Shown: piece after piece, positions 8,594 through 16,177 of the stretch | Numbering within the stretch: the stretch's first letter is position 1 | Layout: every line of letters begins with the position of its first letter | Assembly (NCBI GenBank): GCA_963786975.1 | Contig: CAWBBE010000011.1 | Span: forward strand, 744,001-808,000 | DNA length: 64,000 nucleotides | Origin: Palsa-506 sp963786975 | Lineage (GTDB): Bacteria; Actinomycetota; Actinomycetes; Streptosporangiales; Streptosporangiaceae | Direction of reading: 5' to 3' | Notes under the pieces: model-generated | What the model was told of the DNA's origin: nothing | Database searches by the model: none | What the model saw: only the letters and a program-made list of their open reading frames with translations | Program-made: the position numbers and the translations under genes

Positions 8594-9060
8594 CCAGCGA
8601 CGGCAGCGCTGGCGACCGGCCGCAGCCGGTAACCTACAACGATGCCTTGCAGCGCTATCGCCCCCAGACGCACGCGGCGATCAAGCGCTGCGAGGAGCTG
8701 AGCTGGCGGGACGAGGTGGCCCGCGCCGAAGCGGGACTGCGGGCCCGCGGGCAGTATGATCCGGCGAAGTACGGCACGGGCGACAGCGAGCCGCTCAGCC
8801 GCGACGAGCACCTGGAATTGCTGGCCACCTTGGAATACCCACCGGGCAGCACAAACGCTCCCGCACCGAGCCCTCCTCCGAGACCAGACGGCCGCCAGGA
8901 GGATCATCCCAGGATCAACCCCGCCAGGTGTCTAATAGCCCAGCAGGGGAGGAGGAATCTGATTTCTCAACCCTCTGCAGGTGAGCCAGGGCGGAGGTGC
9001 GGCGAGTCGGGCAGCTTTCTGGTCGGCGTCGCCACCTTCTTTCCTGAGCCCATGAGCTGA
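8590..9060 (+). CDS. Hypothetical protein (156 aa)
   Basis: GTG 8590 overlaps the previous stop (GTGA). The first 85 residues have a natural composition (PVTYNDALQRYRPQTHAAIK, then RCEELSWRDEVARAEAGLRA and DEHLELLATLEYPPG). The remainder is Pro/Arg-rich and low in conservation signals, so the true C-terminus may have been lost or changed. No domain is recognised. The overlaps indicate that it is expressed with the two preceding genes. Confidence 0.5.
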   Translation: MTSDGSAGDRPQPVTYNDALQRYRPQTHAAIKRCEELSWRDEVARAEAGLRARGQYDPAKYGTGDSEPLSRDEHLELLATLEYPPGSTNAPAPSPPPRPDGRQEDHPRINPARCLIAQQGRRNLISQPSAGEPGRRCGESGSFLVGVATFFPEPMS

Positions 9061-9238
9061 TTCCGTACTGTCAGGCTCGTCTCGCCCAATCGGGCTGAGG
9101 GTGCTGCTCCCGGCGGGTGGGCCGATTCTGTGACCTGCCGTTCTCGGGCATCTGGGTTAGCGACGTGTAATCCATTCGTGGCGGTGCGGCGTCTTATGTC
9201 CCGGGAGGCCATAGCCGGGTACGGCGAAAGACGCCGGT

Positions 9239-11992
9239 GTGACTGGTGCGATGGCCAGGGGGGTAACGGGTTCTGTGATGCGACGTGTAGTGGCCGTTGT
9301 TACGGGATTGGTGCTAGCCGTCAGCGCAGCGCTGGTTGCGTTATCTGTCGCGCCCGGCAAGTCCTCGGCGGCGGCCGGTGTTGCCGCGACGGGCAAGGTG
9401 ACTGTGGTTATCCGGGCTCCGAGGGGCGTGGCGGCCAATGCCATCTTGAAGGGGCCGCGGAAGGTTGTGTTCGCCAAACCCGCCAGCGGCAGGCGCAAGC
9501 AAATTACGAGGCGGCTACCGGTCGGCCGCTACCGCGTAAGACCCGAAACGGTCGTCTCCCAGGGCGTCCTTTACGCGGGAACGCCGCATCAGCCCGTGCG
9601 GGTCGCCGCTGGCCATCCGGTCCGGATCACGGTCAGGTTCAGCAAGGTCCCGTCGGCGTCGTCGCTGCACGCGACCAGGATCACCGCCACGAAGATCAAG
9701 CTGGCGTGGTCGGCCCCGAAACGGGCCGCTTTCGCCCTGCGCAGGACCACCGGAAGCCATCCGGCCACCAGCCGGCGGGCTGGCCTCGCCGTTCATGTCA
9801 CTGGGCGCCAGGCAGTGGACAGGCATCTGCGAGCCGGGACGCAGTACAGCTACGCACTGTTCACTCGCTCGCGTCGCCACTGGACCGGCCCGGTCACCCT
9901 GACTCTGGGAACGCGAGCGCGCTCCGGCAGCACCCGAGCATCCTTCGCCGCTCAGCCTGGCACGCTGCTAGCCACATCCGCCGACGTTGGCACCATCGCC
10001 ACAAAGGGGACTGGCGTGCAGGTGACCCTGAGCCCGGGTGTCTCGACGCCCGTGCTCGGCTCCGCCGTGACTCTGCCCCGGTCGGCCAGCTTGCCGGGAG
10101 GTTACATTGGCCAGGTCAGCGGCATTTCCGCGGACGGATCCACGGTGACGCTTCAGCCAGCAAGCCTGAGCAGCGCCTTCTCCTATTACGACGTCAACGT
10201 CCCCGACTTCACCACTGCCGCGACCGCGCTGGTACCGCGGGTGGCCTCGCACGCGAACGGCCCGCGGCGCGCCTCTTCTGGTGCGGACTGCGGCGGAAGC
10301 GCGTCAGGAACGGTCACTTTCAGCCCGTCGCTGCGCCTGAGCGGCTCCTTTGATGCGGCGATCAACACAACGCGTCATTTGTCGATTCCCAAGGGAGCGT
10401 CGCTTTCCATGCGGCTGACGGCCACTGTTACCGGCGCGATGTCGGTGGAGACGAGCGCCAGCCTGAGCTGTGAGCTGACATTCGGCGAAGTGTTCAAGAC
10501 CATCACGGTCGACCCGGTGCCGATCTCTGTCTTGCTCACGCCCGCCGCCCAGATCAGCGTTGACGGCGCTGGGGAGGAATCGAACCTTGGCGCCACCGCC
10601 ACGGGAGGCATCCAGTTTTCCGGCACGCTCGGTGTTCACAGGGGAGCGCATTTTTCCGGCAGCGACATCGTGACCGCGCAGCCTTTGACGCCTGTGACAT
10701 CGCACAGCGGCTCAGTCAGCGTCGAGCTTGGCGGTGAGCTCACAGTGGGGCCCGGCGCCGGCACGGACGACGCTGGTGTCATCGCCGGTCTCAGCGGTGA
10801 GCTTGATCCTCTCAATGCCACCTTCGGGCCAGCTTTCCCGCAAGCCCCCAACACGTGCTTCAAGACCAGCGCCCAGCTGCTCCTGCAACTGGGCCTGTCG
10901 GCGAAAGCGTGGCTGGAAAGCTGGAGTGTCGACCGCAAGATCGAGTTCAGCGCGCTGACCGCCCAGCCGGACTACCCCGGAAGCCCCTGGTATTCGCCAG
11001 CAGGCTGCGAAAACTCCGCGCCGCTGACGGTCAGCAGCAGCACGCTGCCTGATGGGCAGGTGAGCATCCTGTACGGCCAGACCTTGTCAGCATCGGGGGG
11101 GACGGAACCTTACGACTGGGCCGTCGTCGGCGGCACGCTGCCCGACGGGCTGACACTCAGCCATGACGGCGAGCTTTCCGGTACCCCGATATCGCCGGGA
11201 ACCTCGCAGTTCACCGTCCAGGTGACCGACCAGGCCGGCGACACGGCGACCAGAACATTCAGCCTGATCATCAACCCAGCCCAGACCGCATCAGACGCCA
11301 TCAGTGAGTATGACGTCAGCCCCGATCTTGGCTGTGCCATGTTCAACGCGCAAGACGCGAACGGCGAGTTCTACGGTGACCATGCCTGCGGCACGATCGT
11401 CGCCGTAGGCGGACAGCTCTACGGCCCCTCCGACATTCCGGCGGGAGGGAACCTCACTGGCTCGGCGAACTACAACTCCTGGGACCCGGCAAGCCAGACG
11501 ACATCTGGCTCCGGCACCGCCACCGACCCATTCGTCATCACAACAGGCGCGTCCGCGGATGGGTCTGCGGTCACCGTCAGCCAAAGCGACACCTATGCGG
11601 TCGGCGGAAGCACCGTCAAAACCACCACGACGCTGACCAATACCAGCGGCTCGCCGGTCCAGCTAACTCTCTACCATGCGTTCGATTGCTTCCCCGGGAA
11701 CAGCGATACCGGAACCGGCACCTCATCCGGTGGCTCCGTCTCCTGCGTATCGGACAATGTCACCAACAACGGCGCGCGGACCTTGCGCCTGCGCCCCGGG
11801 ACAAACGGATCAACCTACGTCGAGGAACACTACGCCGATCTCTGGTCCGACACCGCATCGGGCAACCTGTACCCAGACACGGTCCGGGCTGACGATCACG
11901 ACTCCGCCGAAGGGCTTGGCTGGCAAATGACCATACCCGCCAACAGCTCCGTGTCCGTCCAGTACGACACGGACCTACTGCTAACACAGTAA
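9239..11992 (+). CDS. Large secreted protein with putative Ig (He_PIG-like) domain
   Basis: This 917-residue protein starts at GTG 9239. A signal-like hydrophobic segment follows basic residues (RRVVAVVTGLVLAVSAALVA, about 15–36; cleavage near SSAAAG). A fibronectin-III-like region lies at about 138–228. A long beta-rich middle follows, including paired cysteines. A putative Ig domain occurs at about 595–678 (SGGTEPYDWAVVGGTLPDG, GELSGTP, FTVQVTD). The C-terminal region (about 690–917) is Thr/Ser/Gly-rich and beta-rich with further cysteines. There is no LPXTG or transmembrane anchor, so it is probably released or wall-associated. Adhesion or a structural surface role is inference; no catalytic motif is seen. 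Confidence 0.75.
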   Translation: MTGAMARGVTGSVMRRVVAVVTGLVLAVSAALVALSVAPGKSSAAAGVAATGKVTVVIRAPRGVAANAILKGPRKVVFAKPASGRRKQITRRLPVGRYRVRPETVVSQGVLYAGTPHQPVRVAAGHPVRITVRFSKVPSASSLHATRITATKIKLAWSAPKRAAFALRRTTGSHPATSRRAGLAVHVTGRQAVDRHLRAGTQYSYALFTRSRRHWTGPVTLTLGTRARSGSTRASFAAQPGTLLATSADVGTIATKGTGVQVTLSPGVSTPVLGSAVTLPRSASLPGGYIGQVSGISADGSTVTLQPASLSSAFSYYDVNVPDFTTAATALVPRVASHANGPRRASSGADCGGSASGTVTFSPSLRLSGSFDAAINTTRHLSIPKGASLSMRLTATVTGAMSVETSASLSCELTFGEVFKTITVDPVPISVLLTPAAQISVDGAGEESNLGATATGGIQFSGTLGVHRGAHFSGSDIVTAQPLTPVTSHSGSVSVELGGELTVGPGAGTDDAGVIAGLSGELDPLNATFGPAFPQAPNTCFKTSAQLLLQLGLSAKAWLESWSVDRKIEFSALTAQPDYPGSPWYSPAGCENSAPLTVSSSTLPDGQVSILYGQTLSASGGTEPYDWAVVGGTLPDGLTLSHDGELSGTPISPGTSQFTVQVTDQAGDTATRTFSLIINPAQTASDAISEYDVSPDLGCAMFNAQDANGEFYGDHACGTIVAVGGQLYGPSDIPAGGNLTGSANYNSWDPASQTTSGSGTATDPFVITTGASADGSAVTVSQSDTYAVGGSTVKTTTTLTNTSGSPVQLTLYHAFDCFPGNSDTGTGTSSGGSVSCVSDNVTNNGARTLRLRPGTNGSTYVEEHYADLWSDTASGNLYPDTVRADDHDSAEGLGWQMTIPANSSVSVQYDTDLLLTQ

Positions 11993-12414
11993 CCGCCACG
12001 CCTGCGGCCAGGGAGCAATCCCTGGCCGCGCGCATACCAGAATCCGAAGCAAAGGCCATCACCAAGAAACCGCTAGCCCTTCTAACCACCTTTTAAGAGC
12101 ACCATTTGCTGAACAGACCCCAGAGCGGTTGGCGCAATTAGGCGCAGCCACGCGCGTCAAGGGGCAATGCCTTCTTCGATCCCGGCGGGCGTCCGGGGCC
12201 GGGCTTGCCGGGTTTCGGCGCGCTGGCCGGACAGGGGGTCATCGCGCGGGTGCAGAAAATCCGGCCCGGCCGCGCTGCCCCTACGGCGCCTGCTGGGACC
12301 CGCCAGCGTCAGCGTCCCCGTTCTGGTCTGGACCTGCTGATCAGGGCTGTTCCGGACCGGCTGCTGCTACTGGTTATCGAATGATCCTGCTAGTCTTCCG
12401 GCGGGATCGATTGT
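11993..12414. other. Intergenic region after the secreted protein
   Basis: Apart from the hairpin at 12004–12029, I see no feature. The overlapping frames are low-complexity and have no ribosome-binding site. Confidence 0.45.
12004..12029 (+). terminator. Hairpin terminator of the secreted-protein gene
   Basis: Perfect 11-bp arms, GCGGCCAGGGA and TCCCTGGCCGC, enclose a GCAA tetraloop, starting 11 bases after the stop codon. No T tract follows, as is common for high-GC actinobacterial terminators. Confidence 0.65.
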
Positions 12415-12678
12415 ATGTTTGAATATGCTATGGAGCGGGCAGGGCGCCGTGCGGCGTGGCCAGGGTTACCGGCGGAGTGCCGCAACCACCACCCCTGGGA
12501 TCCGGACACGGTCGTCATCGACTGGCGGCCGTGCGACTGCCCGGGTGCCAGGGCGGCTTACGGCGGGCACGTCGAGATAACCTGCGGCGCGCGCAATTGC
12601 TCCGAGGTCTGGCAGCGGCCGAGGCATGAGCCGTTTCGGCTGCCGACGATCGTTGGCCACCACGGCGCTGACCACTAA
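12415..12678 (+). CDS. Small Cys/Trp-rich conserved hypothetical protein (87 aa)
   Basis: The sequence contains CRNHHPWDPDTVVIDWRPCD followed by a Cys-Pro, then GGHVEITCGARNC and EVWQRPRH. This spacing of Cys, His and Trp residues looks conserved and could bind a metal. I recall similar small actinobacterial proteins but no function. The start could be ATG 12415 or the in-frame ATG 12430; neither has a strong ribosome-binding site. It stands alone between the secreted protein and the caspase locus. Confidence 0.5.
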   Translation: MFEYAMERAGRRAAWPGLPAECRNHHPWDPDTVVIDWRPCDCPGARAAYGGHVEITCGARNCSEVWQRPRHEPFRLPTIVGHHGADH

Positions 12679-12736
12679 CGGCGCATGGCCCGGCCGGGCG
12701 TGGCAGGCGGCCAGCTGGCCGGGACGGCTACGGCGC

Positions 12737-13921
12737 TCAGGGGAGCTGGCCGATGTTGACCGCCTCCACCTGCCCGGAGTCGGTGTTGGTGACCAGCAGC
12801 GTCTTCCCGTTCGGCGTCAGGGCGAACTGGCGGGGGGTCGTTCCGCTCTTGATGGTGCCGAGCATGGCGGGCTGGCCGGCCAGTGCCTTGGACACATCGA
12901 TCACGGCCAGGTCCGAGCCGGATTTGCCGACGCCGTCGCGGTTGGAGTCGGCCACCACCATGCGGGTGCCGTTATTGACGAGCACCAGCCCGAGCGGGAT
13001 CTGGCCGACGGCGACCCGGGCGATCAGGGCGTGCCGGGGATCGTTGATGAGCTTCGCGGCCGAGAACGCCTCCAGGGCGTTCCCGCCGCCGGCGGTCACC
13101 CACACGTCCTTGCCGTCGGCGGAGGTGATAACCCGCGCGGGCCCGCATCCGGCGTCGGCGGTCCTTACCACCGAGGAAGCGGGATTGACCTCGGCCTTGC
13201 GAATGTCCACGATGGTCAGGGTGCCCATGCCGGACTGGATGGCGGTGCCGGCCAGTCCGCTGACCACGTACAGGTAGCGGCCGCCGGGGGACATGGCGAT
13301 ACCGGTCGGGTCCCCTCTCACCGGGATCATCCCGACCAGCGCGGCAGAACCAAAGCCGGCCGTCCGCGCCTTCTTCAGGTTGAACACTGCGACATTGCCG
13401 CTGTTCTGCATGACGACGAACGCGAACCGGTCGTCTGGTGACGGGACAACTTGCAGGGCCCATTTCCCGCCCGGGCTGGTCAGCGACGCGACCGGGGAGG
13501 TCGGCCCGGCTTCGAGGTCGCGGACACGGAACATCGTCATCCCGCTGTCACCAGCGACCAGCAGGTACCTCCGGTTATGGGTGAATGCCTCACCCTCGGA
13601 GTTGGTGACGGTGACTGGCCAGCGGACCGTGGGCACGAAGCTGGCCGTGTTCATGACGACCAGGGGGAAGCCTTTGCGCAAGGACACGAAGCCGAAGTGG
13701 TTGGCAGTCACCACCACATCGAAAGGCTGCCCGCCCACCCGGACAAAACCGGTATGTACCCTCTTCAGCCTGGCGGCCGGCGCGGTCGCCGCGGTACAAG
13801 GCGGCAGGGCCAGCACGGGGCGGGTCGCGGTCTTGCCGTGGCTGGGCCCGCCGCCTGTGCCGCGGCCGACCAGCAGGTAGGCCGCGGCGGCCACGACCAG
13901 GCCCGCCGCCGCGATGCCCAT
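12737..13921 (-). CDS. Membrane-anchored YVTN/YncE-type beta-propeller (C-terminal half of a caspase fusion)
   Basis: From ATG 13921 the frame encodes a transmembrane segment (MGIAAAGLVVAAAAYLLVG) and then about 370 residues of propeller blades: RYLLVAGDSGMTMFRV, DDRFAFVVMQNSGNVAVFNL, GGRYLYVVSGLAG, NGKTLLVTNTDSGQVEAVNI. Upstream of this ATG the same frame stays open through a basic stop-transfer region (ARSTRRRAW) and Pro-rich repeats. The natural protein is therefore probably one caspase–linker–TM–propeller polypeptide with the propeller outside the cell. A 23-base copy in a 24-base repeat array separates it from the caspase frame. As sequenced, it may be unexpressed or start internally. 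Confidence 0.72.
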   Translation of the reverse strand: MGIAAAGLVVAAAAYLLVGRGTGGGPSHGKTATRPVLALPPCTAATAPAARLKRVHTGFVRVGGQPFDVVVTANHFGFVSLRKGFPLVVMNTASFVPTVRWPVTVTNSEGEAFTHNRRYLLVAGDSGMTMFRVRDLEAGPTSPVASLTSPGGKWALQVVPSPDDRFAFVVMQNSGNVAVFNLKKARTAGFGSAALVGMIPVRGDPTGIAMSPGGRYLYVVSGLAGTAIQSGMGTLTIVDIRKAEVNPASSVVRTADAGCGPARVITSADGKDVWVTAGGGNALEAFSAAKLINDPRHALIARVAVGQIPLGLVLVNNGTRMVVADSNRDGVGKSGSDLAVIDVSKALAGQPAMLGTIKSGTTPRQFALTPNGKTLLVTNTDSGQVEAVNIGQLP

Positions 13922-15378
13922 CCAGGCCCGCCGCCGGGTGGACCGCGCTGCTGGCCCGGCGGCCCCCGTGGCGGCCCGACCCGGGAACGCGGGCGCTGTG
14001 GGCGGCCCTGACGCCAGGGGTGGCTCCGGCGCTGCCGCCGCCGGCGCCGGCCCGGCGGCGGATGGTGGCTGGGCGGCGGGAGGCGGCTCCGGCCGGGTGG
14101 CAAGTGGCGGCTCCGGCTGGGCGGCGGGAGGCGGCTCCGGCCCGGCGGCAGGTGGCGGCTCCGGCCCGGCGGCAGGTGGCGGCTCCGGCCCGGCGGCAGG
14201 TGGCGGCTCCGGCCCGGCGGCAGGTGGCGGCTCCGGCTGGGCGGCAGGTGGCGGCTCCGGCCCGGTGGCAGTGGCGGCTCCGGCCCGGTGGCAAGTGGCG
14301 GCTCCGGCCCGGCGGCGATTGGCGGCTCCGGCCCTGCGGGTGCCTGCACAAGTCCAGCGGCGGGCCCGCTGTCGGCGATGGCCGTCGGTTCATGCTCTCC
14401 GGCCGGCGCCGGATCCGGTATGGGCACCGCGGCGGCCGCCGCGGCGACGCTGCGGCTATCGTCCTCGCTGAGTCGTTCCAGGGCCAGCCGGGCGGCGAGG
14501 GCCCGCCCGGCATGCCTGCCGTGCAGCAGCCGCGCCAGCTCCTGGACCGCCGCGGCGCGAACCGCGGCGAATGGGCTGTCGATCGCCCCCTGCAACTCCG
14601 GCGGCAGCGGCGCGGGCGTGTCGACCGGCCGGGCGCGACGGGCGACGAACAGCTCGCCCTGCACGCCGAAGGTCCACTTGCCGGGGCTCTGCCGGGGCGT
14701 GACCGCCCGCACCTTGTCGTAGACGTAGTCGTACAGCTCATCCAGCGCCACCAGGCCGTCCTGGTCACGGTCGGCGTCGCCGGTCCGCAATCCCTCGACC
14801 AGAGCACCGGTGAACACCGACGGCGCCAGCGCGCGAGTATCCGTAAGCTCGTCGCCCTCGAACGCGTATTCCATCTCGCTGGACGCGGTGATCACCGCCC
14901 GGCCCCGGCCGCCGAACTGCGACTCGATTCCCATCCCTGCCCCGGCCCTGGCCGTCATGCCGTGCTCGAACGCGCCCGCGTAGCAGCAGTCCAGCAGCAG
15001 CACCACCCGCCGGGAGCGGCTGCGGCTCATCTGCCGGTTGACGAAATCCGCCGCCACCGCGGTCGCGCCAAGCCGGCGCAGCATGGTGTTAGCCATGGCG
15101 AAATACAGCTCGCCGGCCTCGTCCTTGACCCCGTGGCAGGAGAAGTGCACCAGCAGCAGATCATCGGGGCGGCGGTCGGCGAAGAACTCCTCGACCGCCA
15201 GGTTGACCGCGTGGGCGGGCTCGTTGAGCAGCATCCGCACCTGGAAACCGCCGATCGCCGGTTCCCGCAGCACCGCCGCAAGCGCCCGGGCATCGCTGGC
15301 CGGTGCGCGCAGCAGCTTCAGTCCAGGGTGGACGTAGTCGTCGCTGGCGATGATCAGTGCACTGCGGCTGCTGTCCAT
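13765..15378 (-). CDS. Caspase-like (peptidase C14) protein, N-terminal half of a frameshifted fusion
   Basis: Residues 1–245 form a caspase-fold domain. The catalytic dyad is H82 (HFSCHG) and C132 (LLLDCCYAGAF). The conserved ITASSEMEYAFEGD follows, then an EF-hand-like loop at 203–214 (DRDQDGLVALDE) before LYDYVYDKVR. A helical segment (255–310) leads into PPLATGPEP-type repeats. The frame shifts there and ends with a basic GRSRHLPP tail stopping at 13765. Restoring one base at 14250–14272 would instead continue into the membrane-anchored propeller. The start ATG 15378 is seven bases after the EACC1-like stop, so the two are an operon. A role in a self/non-self conflict system is inferred from the family. 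Confidence 0.85.
   Translation of the reverse strand: MDSSRSALIIASDDYVHPGLKLLRAPASDARALAAVLREPAIGGFQVRMLLNEPAHAVNLAVEEFFADRRPDDLLLVHFSCHGVKDEAGELYFAMANTMLRRLGATAVAADFVNRQMSRSRSRRVVLLLDCCYAGAFEHGMTARAGAGMGIESQFGGRGRAVITASSEMEYAFEGDELTDTRALAPSVFTGALVEGLRTGDADRDQDGLVALDELYDYVYDKVRAVTPRQSPGKWTFGVQGELFVARRARPVDTPAPLPPELQGAIDSPFAAVRAAAVQELARLLHGRHAGRALAARLALERLSEDDSRSVAAAAAAVPIPDPAPAGEHEPTAIADSGPAAGLVQAPAGPEPPIAAGPEPPLATGPEPPLPPGRSRHLPPSRSRHLPPGRSRHLPPGRSRHLPPGRSRHLPPGRSRLPPPSRSRHLPPGRSRLPPPSHHPPPGRRRRRQRRSHPWRQGRPQRPRSRVGPPRGPPGQQRGPPGGGPGWASRRRAWSWPPRPTCWSAAAQAAGPATARPRPAPCWPCRLVPRRPRRPPG
14082..14320. repeat. 24-bp coding tandem repeat (10 copies) with one 23-bp copy
   Basis: Ten copies of a unit beginning GGCGGCTCCGG run head to tail. 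Each encodes an eight-residue P-P-A-A-G-P-E-P type unit on the minus strand. Copy eight (14250–14272) has GTGGCAGT where its neighbour has GTGGCAAGT and is one base short. This single loss breaks the frame between the caspase and the propeller. Confidence 0.9.
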
Positions 15379-15385
15379 CGCGGGT

Positions 15386-15766
15386 TCATCCGGAAGCGTG
15401 GCGGCGCAGCCACTCGTCGGTGAGCCGCCGCTGCTCCCCGGACGACACGGCGGTCAGCTCTAAGGCATCGCCGTCCAGCTCAAGCCTGATGCTGCGCCGC
15501 CCCGAGCGTGACATCCATGAGTAAACCGCGGCCACTACGGAGCTGAGTAGCTGCGGGCCGAAGGTCACCAGCAAAGCGCCTAAATCTGTCAGATCCGCCG
15601 CTCTGGTGCCCGGCGGGGGCTGATCTGACCGGGGCATCTCGACAGCCTCGACATCAAGGTCAAGTAACTCACGGCGAAGCCGGACGGCAGCATCAGCCGT
15701 CTCCTCGGAGTCGGCGCCGGGCCCCGCGGCAACCCGGATTCCGAGCGTCATTAGTCGGTCTTCCAT
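15386..15766 (-). CDS. EACC1-like effector-associated component
   Basis: This 126-residue protein reads LGIRVAAGPGADSEETADAA near the start. It continues with a short segment LRRELLDLDVEAVEMP, a hydrophobic helix (LLVTFGPQLLSSVVAAVYSW), and RRSIRLELDGDALELTAVSS near the end. This beta–helix–beta pattern matches my recollection of Effector Associated Constant Component 1, which sits beside caspase or trypsin-like effectors in actinobacterial conflict systems. The gene is directly upstream of the caspase gene, seven bases apart. The start may be ATG 15766 or ATG 15751. The family call rests on pattern and context and needs a profile search. Confidence 0.7.
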   Translation of the reverse strand: MEDRLMTLGIRVAAGPGADSEETADAAVRLRRELLDLDVEAVEMPRSDQPPPGTRAADLTDLGALLVTFGPQLLSSVVAAVYSWMSRSGRRSIRLELDGDALELTAVSSGEQRRLTDEWLRRHASG

Positions 15767-16177
15767 GCTGCCCCCGCCCTCGCCGACCAGATCCGGACTA
15801 AATTAACAATTCTAGCGAGCTGGTCAACCCGCGCCAGGCGCGAAGCACCGGCCGGCCAGCCAGGCCGCACGTCCACTTGGGCGGACCAGGCCGCGCTGAG
15901 CGCGTAACCGGCGGGACGCTCAAGTTATCAATAACCGATATCACGATTATGGCAATCTTTATTCACTTCCTCCCGCTTTCTGATTCGGCTATGATCGTGT
16001 GTGCCGGTTCGCGATTAGAGCCGCAGGTCGGGGGCGTGCGCATGCCAGGACGATCAGCCATTCTCGCTGTGCAGTTAGCCGTCGGTCCTGCCGTCCCTGC
16101 TGGGAAGGCCGCCGACGCGACCTTGCGGCTGCTGGCTGGTGAGTGGCGCCGCCGCCATGGAAGCACGTGACCGCATC
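15767..16177. promoter_or_regulatory. Divergent promoter region of the two caspase genes
   Basis: This gap between the EACC1–caspase operon and the plus-strand caspase has a noticeably AT-rich core (about 15921–16000) compared with its surroundings. Both transcription units must start here, so shared regulation is plausible. I cannot define boxes confidently. Confidence 0.5.

Noticed and set aside
5134..9060. An integrative element inserted at tRNA-Val(CAC)
   Set aside because: I found no integrase, excisionase or second copy of the tRNA 3' end to the right, so an intact element is not supported; only an old decayed island remains possible.
14020..15423. A 467-codon plus-strand frame over the caspase gene
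   Set aside because: It is an Arg/Gly-rich antisense shadow; the minus-strand caspase motifs are clear.
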